Positions 25,218 through 32,810 of a stretch of 36,069 nucleotides of DNA are shown here, in pieces. The first letter of the stretch is position 1. Each line of letters starts with the position of its first letter. The position numbers and the translations under genes are program-made. The notes under the pieces are model-generated. The model was not told where the DNA came from. It worked only from the letters and a program-made list of their open reading frames with translations, and did no database searches. Location: contig JAAYIV010000077.1 in NCBI GenBank assembly GCA_012523305.1, forward strand, positions 1-36,069, in the 5' to 3' direction. Origin of the DNA: Spirochaetales bacterium. Lineage in GTDB: Bacteria > Spirochaetota > Spirochaetia > Sphaerochaetales > Sphaerochaetaceae.

Positions 25218-25226
25218 TGTTATAAT
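25218..25226 (+). promoter_or_regulatory. Extended -10 promoter of the serpin gene
   Basis: TGTTATAAT (25218-25226) is a perfect extended -10. Transcription near 25233 gives a leader of about 48 bases containing GGGGGAG before ATG 25281. No good -35 is seen. Confidence 0.6.
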
Positions 25227-25280
25227 GATTGTTCTAAGACTAATGCTTTCAATTCGTCGAAAAGGGGGAGTTCTTATTCT

Positions 25281-26561
25281 ATGAAACCAAGAATCAAGAA
25301 GTTAATCGCCGTTGTATTCTTTGTTCTTCCCATAGCGATACTTTTTTCAAAAGGAATACCTGAAAAACAATCTGAGGATTTGATGCAACACATCGGCCCG
25401 TCAAAAGGACTTGTAACATCAGGTGAAGCAACTCCCGCTGTCACTGACGGTTACTATCAATTCGCCCATAACCTATTGCAATCAACAAGCGAACGGCAAC
25501 ATGAAAATATCATGATCAGTCCGCTCTCCGTATATCTAGCTCTTGGCATGAGTGCCAACGGCGCTCAAGGAGAGACAAAAGCCGCGATGGTAAAGGTACT
25601 ATCGCCGAAGGCCTCTCTGGAAGATCTTAATAAGAACGTTGCTTTCTGGATAGATGCATTATCCGATACAGAAAAGAATACCATAGTGGAAATCGCAAAT
25701 TCCATTTGGGTGCAACATGATTATCATGTTGCCCAAAAATTCTTACAGATAAATGCTGATTACTTTAAGGCGACTGCGAAAAGTATCGATTTCAATGATC
25801 AGGAAGCAGCTAAGACCATCAATTCATGGATTGCGAAATCAACAAAAGATAAAATCGATTCGATCATCGACCGTACGTCTGCAGACATGTTGGTGATGTT
25901 GATCAATGCCAGTTATTTTAAATCTGATTGGGAAGAACCTTTCGAAGTGAAACGGACTCGTGAACAAATCTTTCATGCTCAGTCAGAGGATATCATGAGA
26001 CCGTTTATGCACACCATTCGCAGCATGCAGTACATTGATTTCAATCAAGCACAGGGAATCATGATGCCTTACGAAGGAAGACGGTATTGGTTTGCGGCAC
26101 TGATACCGCAAGAAGGATTATCCATCAGATCTTGGTTTGAACACCAAGATCCCCGGGATTTGTTTTCGGTACTTAATGGAAAACATTCGATTGTTTCGGC
26201 TGAAGTCGATCTCGCCATACCCACATTTACTTCAACATATGAAGTCAGTCTTATCACCGATTTGGCTTCAATGGGAATGAAAATTGCCTTCTTACCCGAT
26301 CAAGCCGATTTTTCATTGATGAGCGAGGCCGGGACAAAAGATCTGTTTATCAGCGATGTGAAACATAAGAGCTTTATTCAAGTCGATGAGGTGGGAACCG
26401 AAGCCGCGGCGGTCACTTCAGTAGTGATGAAAGCCACGGCGATGGCTCCTCAGGAAATCAAACGTATTGTTTTTGACCGCCCGTTCTTATACGCGATCAT
26501 TGATAGGACAACTGAGTTACCACTATTTATCGGCATCCTTGACAAGCCGGTAGCTCCTTAA
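25281..26561 (+). CDS. Secreted serpin-family protease inhibitor
   Basis: I start at ATG 25281, with GGGGGAG ten bases upstream and a signal peptide (MKPRIKKLIAVVFFVLPIAI); 426 residues. No lipobox Cys is seen, so it is probably periplasmic or exported. Serpin landmarks include ISPLSVYLALGMSANGAQGETK, the shutter region and the C-terminal FDRPFLYAIID. The reactive-loop hinge is inhibitory in type: E370 (P17), then VGTEAAAVTS. Counting from P17 as in antitrypsin puts the cleavage site at about T386-A387, suggesting an elastase-like or small-residue-preferring target. Serpins are sporadic in bacteria and often laterally acquired. The stop overlaps that of the convergent FAD protein by four bases. 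Confidence 0.93.
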   Translation: MKPRIKKLIAVVFFVLPIAILFSKGIPEKQSEDLMQHIGPSKGLVTSGEATPAVTDGYYQFAHNLLQSTSERQHENIMISPLSVYLALGMSANGAQGETKAAMVKVLSPKASLEDLNKNVAFWIDALSDTEKNTIVEIANSIWVQHDYHVAQKFLQINADYFKATAKSIDFNDQEAAKTINSWIAKSTKDKIDSIIDRTSADMLVMLINASYFKSDWEEPFEVKRTREQIFHAQSEDIMRPFMHTIRSMQYIDFNQAQGIMMPYEGRRYWFAALIPQEGLSIRSWFEHQDPRDLFSVLNGKHSIVSAEVDLAIPTFTSTYEVSLITDLASMGMKIAFLPDQADFSLMSEAGTKDLFISDVKHKSFIQVDEVGTEAAAVTSVVMKATAMAPQEIKRIVFDRPFLYAIIDRTTELPLFIGILDKPVAP

Positions 26562-28516
26562 GTTGAAGATTGTTTGGCAAATTGAGCAGACCCTTCCTCG
26601 AAAGCTTTCAACAATACCGATCGAATTGCGACAGGTTCGTCATCAAATGTAGATCGCAAACAGGAATCAACGCAAGGGGCGCTACAGGAGGCACATACAA
26701 GTTGCCCTGTTTCATGATCCGCGTGGAGCTTGAGGATGTTGTAAACACCGAATAAATTACCACATTCCAAGCGTCGCATGATCGCTCTGATATCGATAGC
26801 ACCGGGACACGCTTGGATACAAACAGCAGGGTCGCACCATTGACACGCAGTGGCAACATCGTGAAGCGCTATCATTGCATCACCTTCAACCTTGTTAAGC
26901 GAGGGGATGACCCTCTTCCCGTCAAGACGAGGTTCAGGAGCGTTCTGGGCAATCACTTCAACCACATTCTTCGTTTTTTCAGAGTACCGGTATTCTTTCA
27001 TCTTTCTCTTGCGGAGCACCATGTTCGCCGCCCCGATCCCGCTGATTGTCACAGACGGACTACCGGTGCCCATCACTGTCCCCTCTCCACAGAAGAAAAG
27101 CGTTGGCCAAGGTCCTTTGGCATGTTGTCGTCTTAACAGGTCCTGTCCCATCATCTGCTTGGGACCTGCCACACATCCTTTTTCCTTCATCACATAATAT
27201 TCAATGGTCGAAGGGGTCGCCACTTCCGCATGGATCACCCCTTCTGAAAATCCTGGATAATGGCTTTCCAACACTCCGACAAGCCTATCGAGTTCTTCCT
27301 GCTTGAATTGAGCGTATTCCTTGTTTCTGTAACCGGGGGAAGCCGGTGATGGCCATTCTCGTAACGAAGGACCGATGGCAATCACCACATGTTCATTAGG
27401 TTTGCTTATGGACCTATCTGCTAAAGAATAGGCATATACCGTCACTTCCTTTTCATCCAATGCATCGGGGTTGTCAGCCATCATCTCGATGGGAAGGGTT
27501 CCTTCAGGTAACACCGAAGCATCGACAACGCAATAAAGCACAACGCTCGGATACGTCATCGCATAATTCTTGACCTTCTCAACCATTGCTGGATCCCTGT
27601 GTTCTTCGTCGATCATCTTGGTGTAAAGATTCAACAGAGTTCCGCCATATATGATTTCATCAGCGGTTATTTCAATCGTGCCTGACGGACTTTCAGCAAC
27701 GACCATCCTGGGATTCCCATCGAGGAATTTTAATCCGACAGCTTTCGTATCGTACAGAATGGTCCCGCTGTGTTCTTCTATAGACTTTTCCAGTTTACCC
27801 GGTAATTGCTCCGAACTCCCTACCGGGTAATAACTTCCTCCGGTATGGTTTTCCATGAACATGGTAACTGCCAAGATCGCCGGAGTTTCATCCAACGTGG
27901 TATAACAATAGGTACTTGTCAGTTTGTTAAAAAATCCAAACACACGTTCTGACGTGACAAACTTTCTCATCAGCTGCCCGGCACTTTGGTTGAGCAACCG
28001 CAATAGTTTGATATTCCGGACCGGATTACGTAAAAATCGTTTTGCTCCGTCGGAATTTGGTATTTCAGAGGGTGCGATACATACGGGATCCACAGCAATG
28101 ACATGATGATACAAATCACCGATATAATCATAGAAGGCACGAATACCACCGATATCCTCCGGAAAAAGACCGCTTAGGAATTCCAGATATTTATCAATGT
28201 CTTTATCAAACAATATTGGATGTTTAGCATAATTGAGACGATACAGTTCTCGGTGTTTGATGACGGAAATCGGTTCGGATAGTTCGTTCATTACAAACCG
28301 ATGGGGATTGAATCCGATTTCTCCGAATCCGAAGAGCATAGAAGTCCCTTGGTCGAAGGTTCTGTCCTCGCGTCTGAAAGCTCCACAGGAGCCTCCGGGT
28401 TGAAAATGTTGCTCAACAACCATTACCTTGAGTCCTCGTTTGGCTAACAACGCAGCTGCTGTCAACGAACCCAAACCGGAACCTATCACCACCACATCTG
28501 TCTTAAATGACTGCAT
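26558..28516 (-). CDS. CrtI-like FAD oxidoreductase with C-terminal GltD-type iron-sulphur domain
   Basis: The N-terminal approximately 510 residues are a phytoene-desaturase/retinol-saturase-like flavoprotein: GSGLGSLTAAALL at 12-24, then VVEQHFQPGGSCGAF and the C-terminal FAD-binding FFCGEGTVMGTGSPSVT. From about 555 there is a ferredoxin-like segment with C-x2-C-x4-C-x3-CP and C-x2-C-x3-C-x3-C followed by EPVAIRSVL, matching the N-terminal two-cluster domain of GltD and dihydropyrimidine dehydrogenase. Here that domain is placed at the C-terminus. It could pass electrons between a partner and FAD; the substrate is unknown. It lies 24 bases after gcvPB with AAAAGGAAATC before ATG, so it belongs to the glycine-cleavage transcript. 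Confidence 0.85.
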   Translation of the reverse strand: MQSFKTDVVVIGSGLGSLTAAALLAKRGLKVMVVEQHFQPGGSCGAFRREDRTFDQGTSMLFGFGEIGFNPHRFVMNELSEPISVIKHRELYRLNYAKHPILFDKDIDKYLEFLSGLFPEDIGGIRAFYDYIGDLYHHVIAVDPVCIAPSEIPNSDGAKRFLRNPVRNIKLLRLLNQSAGQLMRKFVTSERVFGFFNKLTSTYCYTTLDETPAILAVTMFMENHTGGSYYPVGSSEQLPGKLEKSIEEHSGTILYDTKAVGLKFLDGNPRMVVAESPSGTIEITADEIIYGGTLLNLYTKMIDEEHRDPAMVEKVKNYAMTYPSVVLYCVVDASVLPEGTLPIEMMADNPDALDEKEVTVYAYSLADRSISKPNEHVVIAIGPSLREWPSPASPGYRNKEYAQFKQEELDRLVGVLESHYPGFSEGVIHAEVATPSTIEYYVMKEKGCVAGPKQMMGQDLLRRQHAKGPWPTLFFCGEGTVMGTGSPSVTISGIGAANMVLRKRKMKEYRYSEKTKNVVEVIAQNAPEPRLDGKRVIPSLNKVEGDAMIALHDVATACQWCDPAVCIQACPGAIDIRAIMRRLECGNLFGVYNILKLHADHETGQLVCASCSAPCVDSCLRSTFDDEPVAIRSVLLKAFEEGSAQFAKQSST

Positions 28517-28540
28517 ACGATTTCCTTTTCATTCGAATTT

Positions 28541-29992
28541 TTACTGTATACTATTGGCATTCCATTGAAGAATTGGGAATTTTGCAGCGGAGACTTCATC
28601 GACCCTTCCGATAATTGTCTTCTGAGGTGCATCCTTCGCCCGTTGTATATCTTCTTTGGCTGAAGCAACGAGTTCCTTCAGTACATCGGCCATTGCCTCC
28701 AGATCATCAATCGATTCGGTCTCAGTCGGTTCAAACATCATAGCTTCATGTACTATTAGCGGGAAATAGATCGTGGGAGGATGATATCCTCTGTCAAGCA
28801 ACATCTTGGCAATATCCAAAGCCGTGATCTGATGGTTATCTTTTAAGCTTTGTCCTGACACGACAAATTCATGCATGCATCGCGTTCCATACGGCAAATC
28901 GAATAATCCTTGCAAAAGAGACAGTAAATAATTGGCGTTCAAAACAGCATGTCTCGAAGCTTCTCGCAAGCCTTCCAAGCCCATTTGGACAACGTAGGCA
29001 TATGCCCGGACCAATACGAGGAAATTCCCCCAAAATCCAGAGACTTTCCCAATAGAGCGCTGCGAACCCCAATCAAAGGCATACATTCCGTTTTTCCTGG
29101 TTATGTCAGGTTTTGGAAGGTAATCGACCAATCCTTCAGTTACCATAACCGGACCGGCACCAGGGCCACCGCCCCCGTGTGGTGTCGAAAAGGTTTTATG
29201 TAGATTCAGGTGTACTACATCGAATCCCATATCCTTCGGCCGCACCATCCCCATGATTGCATTGAGGTTTGCCCCGTCGTAATACAGCAACCCCCCAGCC
29301 TTGTGAACGGCATCGGCAATGTTTCGAATATCTTTTTCAAACAAGCCCAGCGTATTCGGGTTGGTCAACATGATCGCCGCGACCGAATCATCGAGCAAGA
29401 TCTTCAAAGCATCCATATCGACAAGACCGTGGTTATCGGTCGCAACCTCAACGATATCAAAACCATTGAGGGCCGCCGAAGCCGGATTGGTTCCGTGAGC
29501 CGAGACTGGAACGATGACCTTGGTTCGCTTCTCATCCCCGTGTGCCAAATGATAGGCTTTGATTATCTTCAACCCTGTGTATTCACCATGCGCGCCGGCT
29601 GAGGGTTGCAACGTACCCCAGCTCATGCCGGTAACGACCGAGAGCGTTTCAAGCAGCCGATACATCAGCTCCAGAGCACCCTGTACGGTCTCTTCCGGTT
29701 GTAATGGATGGATAGTATTAAACGCTTCGATTGCGGCAACCTGTTCATTGATCTTGGGATTGTATTTCATCGTACAAGAGCCCAATGGATACACACCGTA
29801 ATCAACACCGAATGTCTTTGTCGAAAGGCGTGAGAAGTGGCGAACAACATCAAGCTCGGAAAGCTCTGGCAATGCAGCAGGTTTTTTACGCTTGAGATGT
29901 TCCTGGATTTCTGGAACTGTTAGGGACGACACAGGATAAGAATAAGCTTGCTTTCCTTGACGGGAAAGTTCGATTAACAACGGTTCAGTCAT
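28541..29992 (-). CDS. gcvPB: Glycine dehydrogenase (decarboxylating) subunit 2, GcvPB
   Basis: The 483-residue protein is the C-terminal half of the P-protein. The PLP-binding Lys lies in HLNLHKTFSTPHGGGGPG (about 266), and other typical stretches are GSCTMKYNP near the N-terminus and AHGTNPASA. With GcvPA it decarboxylates glycine and transfers aminomethyl to lipoylated GcvH. The split form is usual in many thermophiles, Firmicutes and spirochaetes. The gene overlaps gcvPA by four bases and has AGGAGGG inside the end of gcvPA. Confidence 0.96.
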   Translation of the reverse strand: MTEPLLIELSRQGKQAYSYPVSSLTVPEIQEHLKRKKPAALPELSELDVVRHFSRLSTKTFGVDYGVYPLGSCTMKYNPKINEQVAAIEAFNTIHPLQPEETVQGALELMYRLLETLSVVTGMSWGTLQPSAGAHGEYTGLKIIKAYHLAHGDEKRTKVIVPVSAHGTNPASAALNGFDIVEVATDNHGLVDMDALKILLDDSVAAIMLTNPNTLGLFEKDIRNIADAVHKAGGLLYYDGANLNAIMGMVRPKDMGFDVVHLNLHKTFSTPHGGGGPGAGPVMVTEGLVDYLPKPDITRKNGMYAFDWGSQRSIGKVSGFWGNFLVLVRAYAYVVQMGLEGLREASRHAVLNANYLLSLLQGLFDLPYGTRCMHEFVVSGQSLKDNHQITALDIAKMLLDRGYHPPTIYFPLIVHEAMMFEPTETESIDDLEAMADVLKELVASAKEDIQRAKDAPQKTIIGRVDEVSAAKFPILQWNANSIQ

Positions 29993-31341
29993 GCCAAGAC
30001 CCTCCTCGCGGTTTCAATGTAACATCGCAGTTGTTCCTCTGTTCGTTTTTCCGTAACAGCAACGACCAAAAGAGCGTCATTCTCGGAATCGTTGGTCAGT
30101 CTTGAGAGCTTTACACCACCGAGCATATGTTGGTCAGCCAAGGCATTCAACAACTTGTCAATCAATTCCGGATGTTCGAGACGGAGGGTGAATTCACACC
30201 AGAACGGCTTGTCCCATGCCAAATGGACATGTGGCAATGCAGTTAATTCGGAAGCAAGGTAATGGGCTTTCGCCAAGCTTTGATTGGCGGCCTCAACCAT
30301 ACCCTGCCATCCGATCATAGAAAGGTGAATCGTCGTGGTCAAAGCGGCAAGTGCCTGGTTCGAACAGATATTACTGGTTGCCCGTTCACGCTTGATATGT
30401 TGTTCACGAGCCTGTAATGTCAGTACGAATGCCCGGTTGCCCCGATTGTCGAGTGTTTGGCCAACAATTCGCCCCGGCATCTTCCGCATCAATTCTTTGT
30501 GTACTGCGATATAACCGCAGGAAGGTCCTCCGAATGACATCGGCAGGCCTAATGGTTGGGTATCGCCAAACGCGATGTCAGCATCCCATTCAGCTTGTGA
30601 CGAATACAAGGCAAGCGATAACGGATCGCTGGAAATTGCCAGCATCGCTTTGTGTCGGTGCAGCAAATCTGCCACACCGGTGTAGTCTTCAACCACTCCA
30701 TAGCGGTTAGGGCTTTGAACGATTAATCCCGCAACACTGTCATCGATAAGCCGATCAAGTGAGTCGATGGAGAAACTACCATCCGAAACATTCACTTCCT
30801 TGATAACAAAGCCTGTCCCCATAGCCCATGTATGTACTACATCGAGCATGAATGGGTGGACTGTCGAGGATATCAGGATAGTAGTGCTCTTACGTTTGGA
30901 TGAGAGCATCATCGCGGCAGCTTCCGCAGCCGCAGAGTTACCATCATACAATGATGCATTCGACACTTCCATACCTGTCAATTCACATATCATGCTTTGG
31001 TATTCAAAAATTGCCTGCAATAATCCCTGCGATATTTCAGGTTGATACGGTGTATAAGCGGTCACGAATGCTGGTAATGAGGCGAGAGCTTTTACCGCAG
31101 CGGGGATGAGTCTGTCATACGAACCGAGTCCCATAAACGGAACCATCATCTTATTAGTGGCGGCAAGAGCGGCAAGATGCGCAAAAGTTTCAGCCTCGCT
31201 CAGTCCTTTCTGACTGAATAACGAGGGCTCCGGCCGAACCTCTTCCGGGATATCGGCGAATAGTTGATCGATCGAAGAAATACCGATAGCCGCAAGCATC
31301 TTCCTTCGATCGTCATCTGTATGGGGAATATACGGTGTCAT
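29989..31341 (-). CDS. gcvPA: Glycine dehydrogenase (decarboxylating) subunit 1, GcvPA
   Basis: This 450-residue half has the expected YIPHTDDDRRKMLAAIG start, the FMGLGSYDRLIP region, AYTPYQPEISQGLLQAIFEYQ split across the substrate pocket, and GPSCGYIAV. It carries no PLP Lys, which is normal for subunit 1. GGGAGG precedes ATG 31341. A separate promoter is predicted between it and the upstream barrel gene, so gcvPA-gcvPB-FAD protein may be expressed independently of glyA-gcvH. Confidence 0.96.
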   Translation of the reverse strand: MTPYIPHTDDDRRKMLAAIGISSIDQLFADIPEEVRPEPSLFSQKGLSEAETFAHLAALAATNKMMVPFMGLGSYDRLIPAAVKALASLPAFVTAYTPYQPEISQGLLQAIFEYQSMICELTGMEVSNASLYDGNSAAAEAAAMMLSSKRKSTTILISSTVHPFMLDVVHTWAMGTGFVIKEVNVSDGSFSIDSLDRLIDDSVAGLIVQSPNRYGVVEDYTGVADLLHRHKAMLAISSDPLSLALYSSQAEWDADIAFGDTQPLGLPMSFGGPSCGYIAVHKELMRKMPGRIVGQTLDNRGNRAFVLTLQAREQHIKRERATSNICSNQALAALTTTIHLSMIGWQGMVEAANQSLAKAHYLASELTALPHVHLAWDKPFWCEFTLRLEHPELIDKLLNALADQHMLGGVKLSRLTNDSENDALLVVAVTEKRTEEQLRCYIETARRVLA

Positions 31342-31378
31342 GAAGCCTCCCGGTCAAAAGACAACAAACCTTCGTTTC

Positions 31379-31407
31379 AGTGTAGACCACTTGCCCGAAG
31401 CTGACAA
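31379..31407 (-). promoter_or_regulatory. Candidate promoter of gcvPA-gcvPB
   Basis: TTGTCA (31407-31402), 17-base spacer, TACACT (31384-31379). It lies in the 85-base gap between the barrel gene and gcvPA. The same TACACT -10 recurs in the candidate promoter of the NSS transporter. Confidence 0.45.
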
Positions 31408-31426
31408 TACTGTACGTTTGGCTATA

Positions 31427-32272
31427 TTACCAGGATTTGTTCACTCCGACTGAGACCGTAATGGCTGCAATGTTATTTTTAGTGTATCTGGTAGTTGGCT
31501 CCGTCCATGCATCGACTTCATAACCACTCGTACCGTTTGCCGTCCCGCCAAAGAACCTGAGATTGCCAAACAGCTGCACGTCATCTCCAACAAGATACCC
31601 CATCCTCAGAGATGCATCCAAGATCGATCCTTCGAAGGTGAAGTTCGCTCCATTAAGTCCTTTCAAATAGGTATAAATACCGGTAATCTCTGCAGAGAGA
31701 ACCAAGCCAAAAGGGAATTCATAGCGCGAATAGAGAACAAGCGCGGGAACGAATCCCAAATTCTGCGATACATACTGTGCAGTTCCATCAACTTTCTCAA
31801 ACACTATGGAAGCATTGCGAATCTGCAACGCAAGGCCTATGCCTACATCAGCTTCCGCATGTTTCGACAACACGTCATAGGTATAGGAGAACCGATAAAA
31901 TGGAAAGCTGTAGAGCAGATCCATTTGACTGCCAGCGGCAAAGAGCACATTCCCAATTGTAACAGCGTCCCTGAAGGTGACATTGGTCTCGAGACGCAAG
32001 GGCTGGTATGTGAGCCATGCCCTGTGGGTATTGGCTATCGTGGCACCGACAACGTATCGGGAAAATGGAAAGGCAATCTCTTGACCACCGTTATTCCTGA
32101 AATCAAAATCAGTCCCTGCAGAGATTTCAGAGGTTCCATTTTGGTAGGTATGGGACAGTACTGAAATCAAACCCTGTTCAGTTTCAACAAACGGGATAAA
32201 CCGAGATGAACTAGCGAAAACGCCGGATACAATCAGTATGCCCAACAATAGAACGATCGCTCTTTTTCTCAT
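31427..32272 (-). CDS. Putative outer-membrane beta-barrel protein
   Basis: The 281-residue protein starts with a clear signal peptide (MRKRAIVLLLGILIVSGVFA). The rest alternates polar and hydrophobic residues with many Tyr, Phe and Gly, suggesting amphipathic strands, and it ends in an aromatic residue (VSVGVNKSW), as many outer-membrane barrels do. I cannot assign a family or substrate. It sits between gcvH and gcvPA but has its own promoter and leader inverted repeat, so its presence in the glycine-cleavage cluster need not mean a related function. AGAGG lies five bases before ATG. Confidence 0.75.
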   Translation of the reverse strand: MRKRAIVLLLGILIVSGVFASSSRFIPFVETEQGLISVLSHTYQNGTSEISAGTDFDFRNNGGQEIAFPFSRYVVGATIANTHRAWLTYQPLRLETNVTFRDAVTIGNVLFAAGSQMDLLYSFPFYRFSYTYDVLSKHAEADVGIGLALQIRNASIVFEKVDGTAQYVSQNLGFVPALVLYSRYEFPFGLVLSAEITGIYTYLKGLNGANFTFEGSILDASLRMGYLVGDDVQLFGNLRFFGGTANGTSGYEVDAWTEPTTRYTKNNIAAITVSVGVNKSW

Positions 32273-32295
32273 GATAACCTCTGTAATAATTTTCT

Positions 32296-32314
32296 ATTTG
32301 TAGTTTTTACAAAT
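32296..32314. repeat. Inverted repeat at the -10 region of the barrel gene
   Basis: ATTTGTA (32296-32302), five-base loop, TACAAAT (32308-32314): a perfect seven-base inverted repeat overlapping the predicted -10 (32316-32311) and start of transcription. Candidate operator or leader hairpin. Confidence 0.45.
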
Positions 32315-32339
32315 TATCAATAGCAGCCTATAGTGTCAA
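32311..32339 (-). promoter_or_regulatory. Promoter of the barrel gene
   Basis: Consensus TTGACA (32339-32334), 17-base spacer, TAATTT (32316-32311). GATAAT at a 15-base spacing is an alternative -10. Confidence 0.5.
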
Positions 32340-32402
32340 TACTCTAAACCGTTATTTTTATCATGAGAAAAGAGTAATATTTTGTAGTTAGACACGATCG
32401 TA

Positions 32403-32786
32403 TCAGAGAGTTCTCAGGAATTCCTCATACCCTTTGGCATCCAATAACGCTTCGACATCGGCTTTGTTGAAGTCCTTGAGTTGATACAGGTAATGCTTAT
32501 AGCAATCTTCATTGATCAACTCGGGCGATCCGTCGAGTTCGTCATTCACCGCAGACACAGTCCCGGCGATAGGGTTATAGATAGCTGAAGCAGCCTTGAC
32601 AGATTCGATATTGGCAATTTCTTCATCTGCAGCATAGGCTTCATCCACAGGAGGAAGTTCAACGAATACAATTTCCCCCAATGAGTCCTGTGCGTAATCA
32701 GTAATGCCAACCAAAGCTGCGTCTTGTACGATCCTCACCCATTCATGATCTTTAGAATACCTCAAATCTGTAGGAATCTTGCTCAT
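32403..32786 (-). CDS. gcvH: Glycine cleavage system H protein
   Basis: The 127-residue lipoyl-domain protein has YSKDHEWVR at the N-terminus, GITDYAQDSLGEIVFVELP, and the lipoylation site K64 in ESVKAAS. It shuttles the aminomethyl group between GcvPA/PB and GcvT. ATG 32786 has AAGGAG six bases upstream; a GTG directly before it would be too close. It starts 24 bases after glyA ends, so glyA-gcvH are one transcript. No gcvT or lipoate ligase lies nearby. Confidence 0.96.
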   Translation of the reverse strand: MSKIPTDLRYSKDHEWVRIVQDAALVGITDYAQDSLGEIVFVELPPVDEAYAADEEIANIESVKAASAIYNPIAGTVSAVNDELDGSPELINEDCYKHYLYQLKDFNKADVEALLDAKGYEEFLRTL

Positions 32787-32810
32787 CACGATCTCCTTTG
32801 ATCCAAATAT

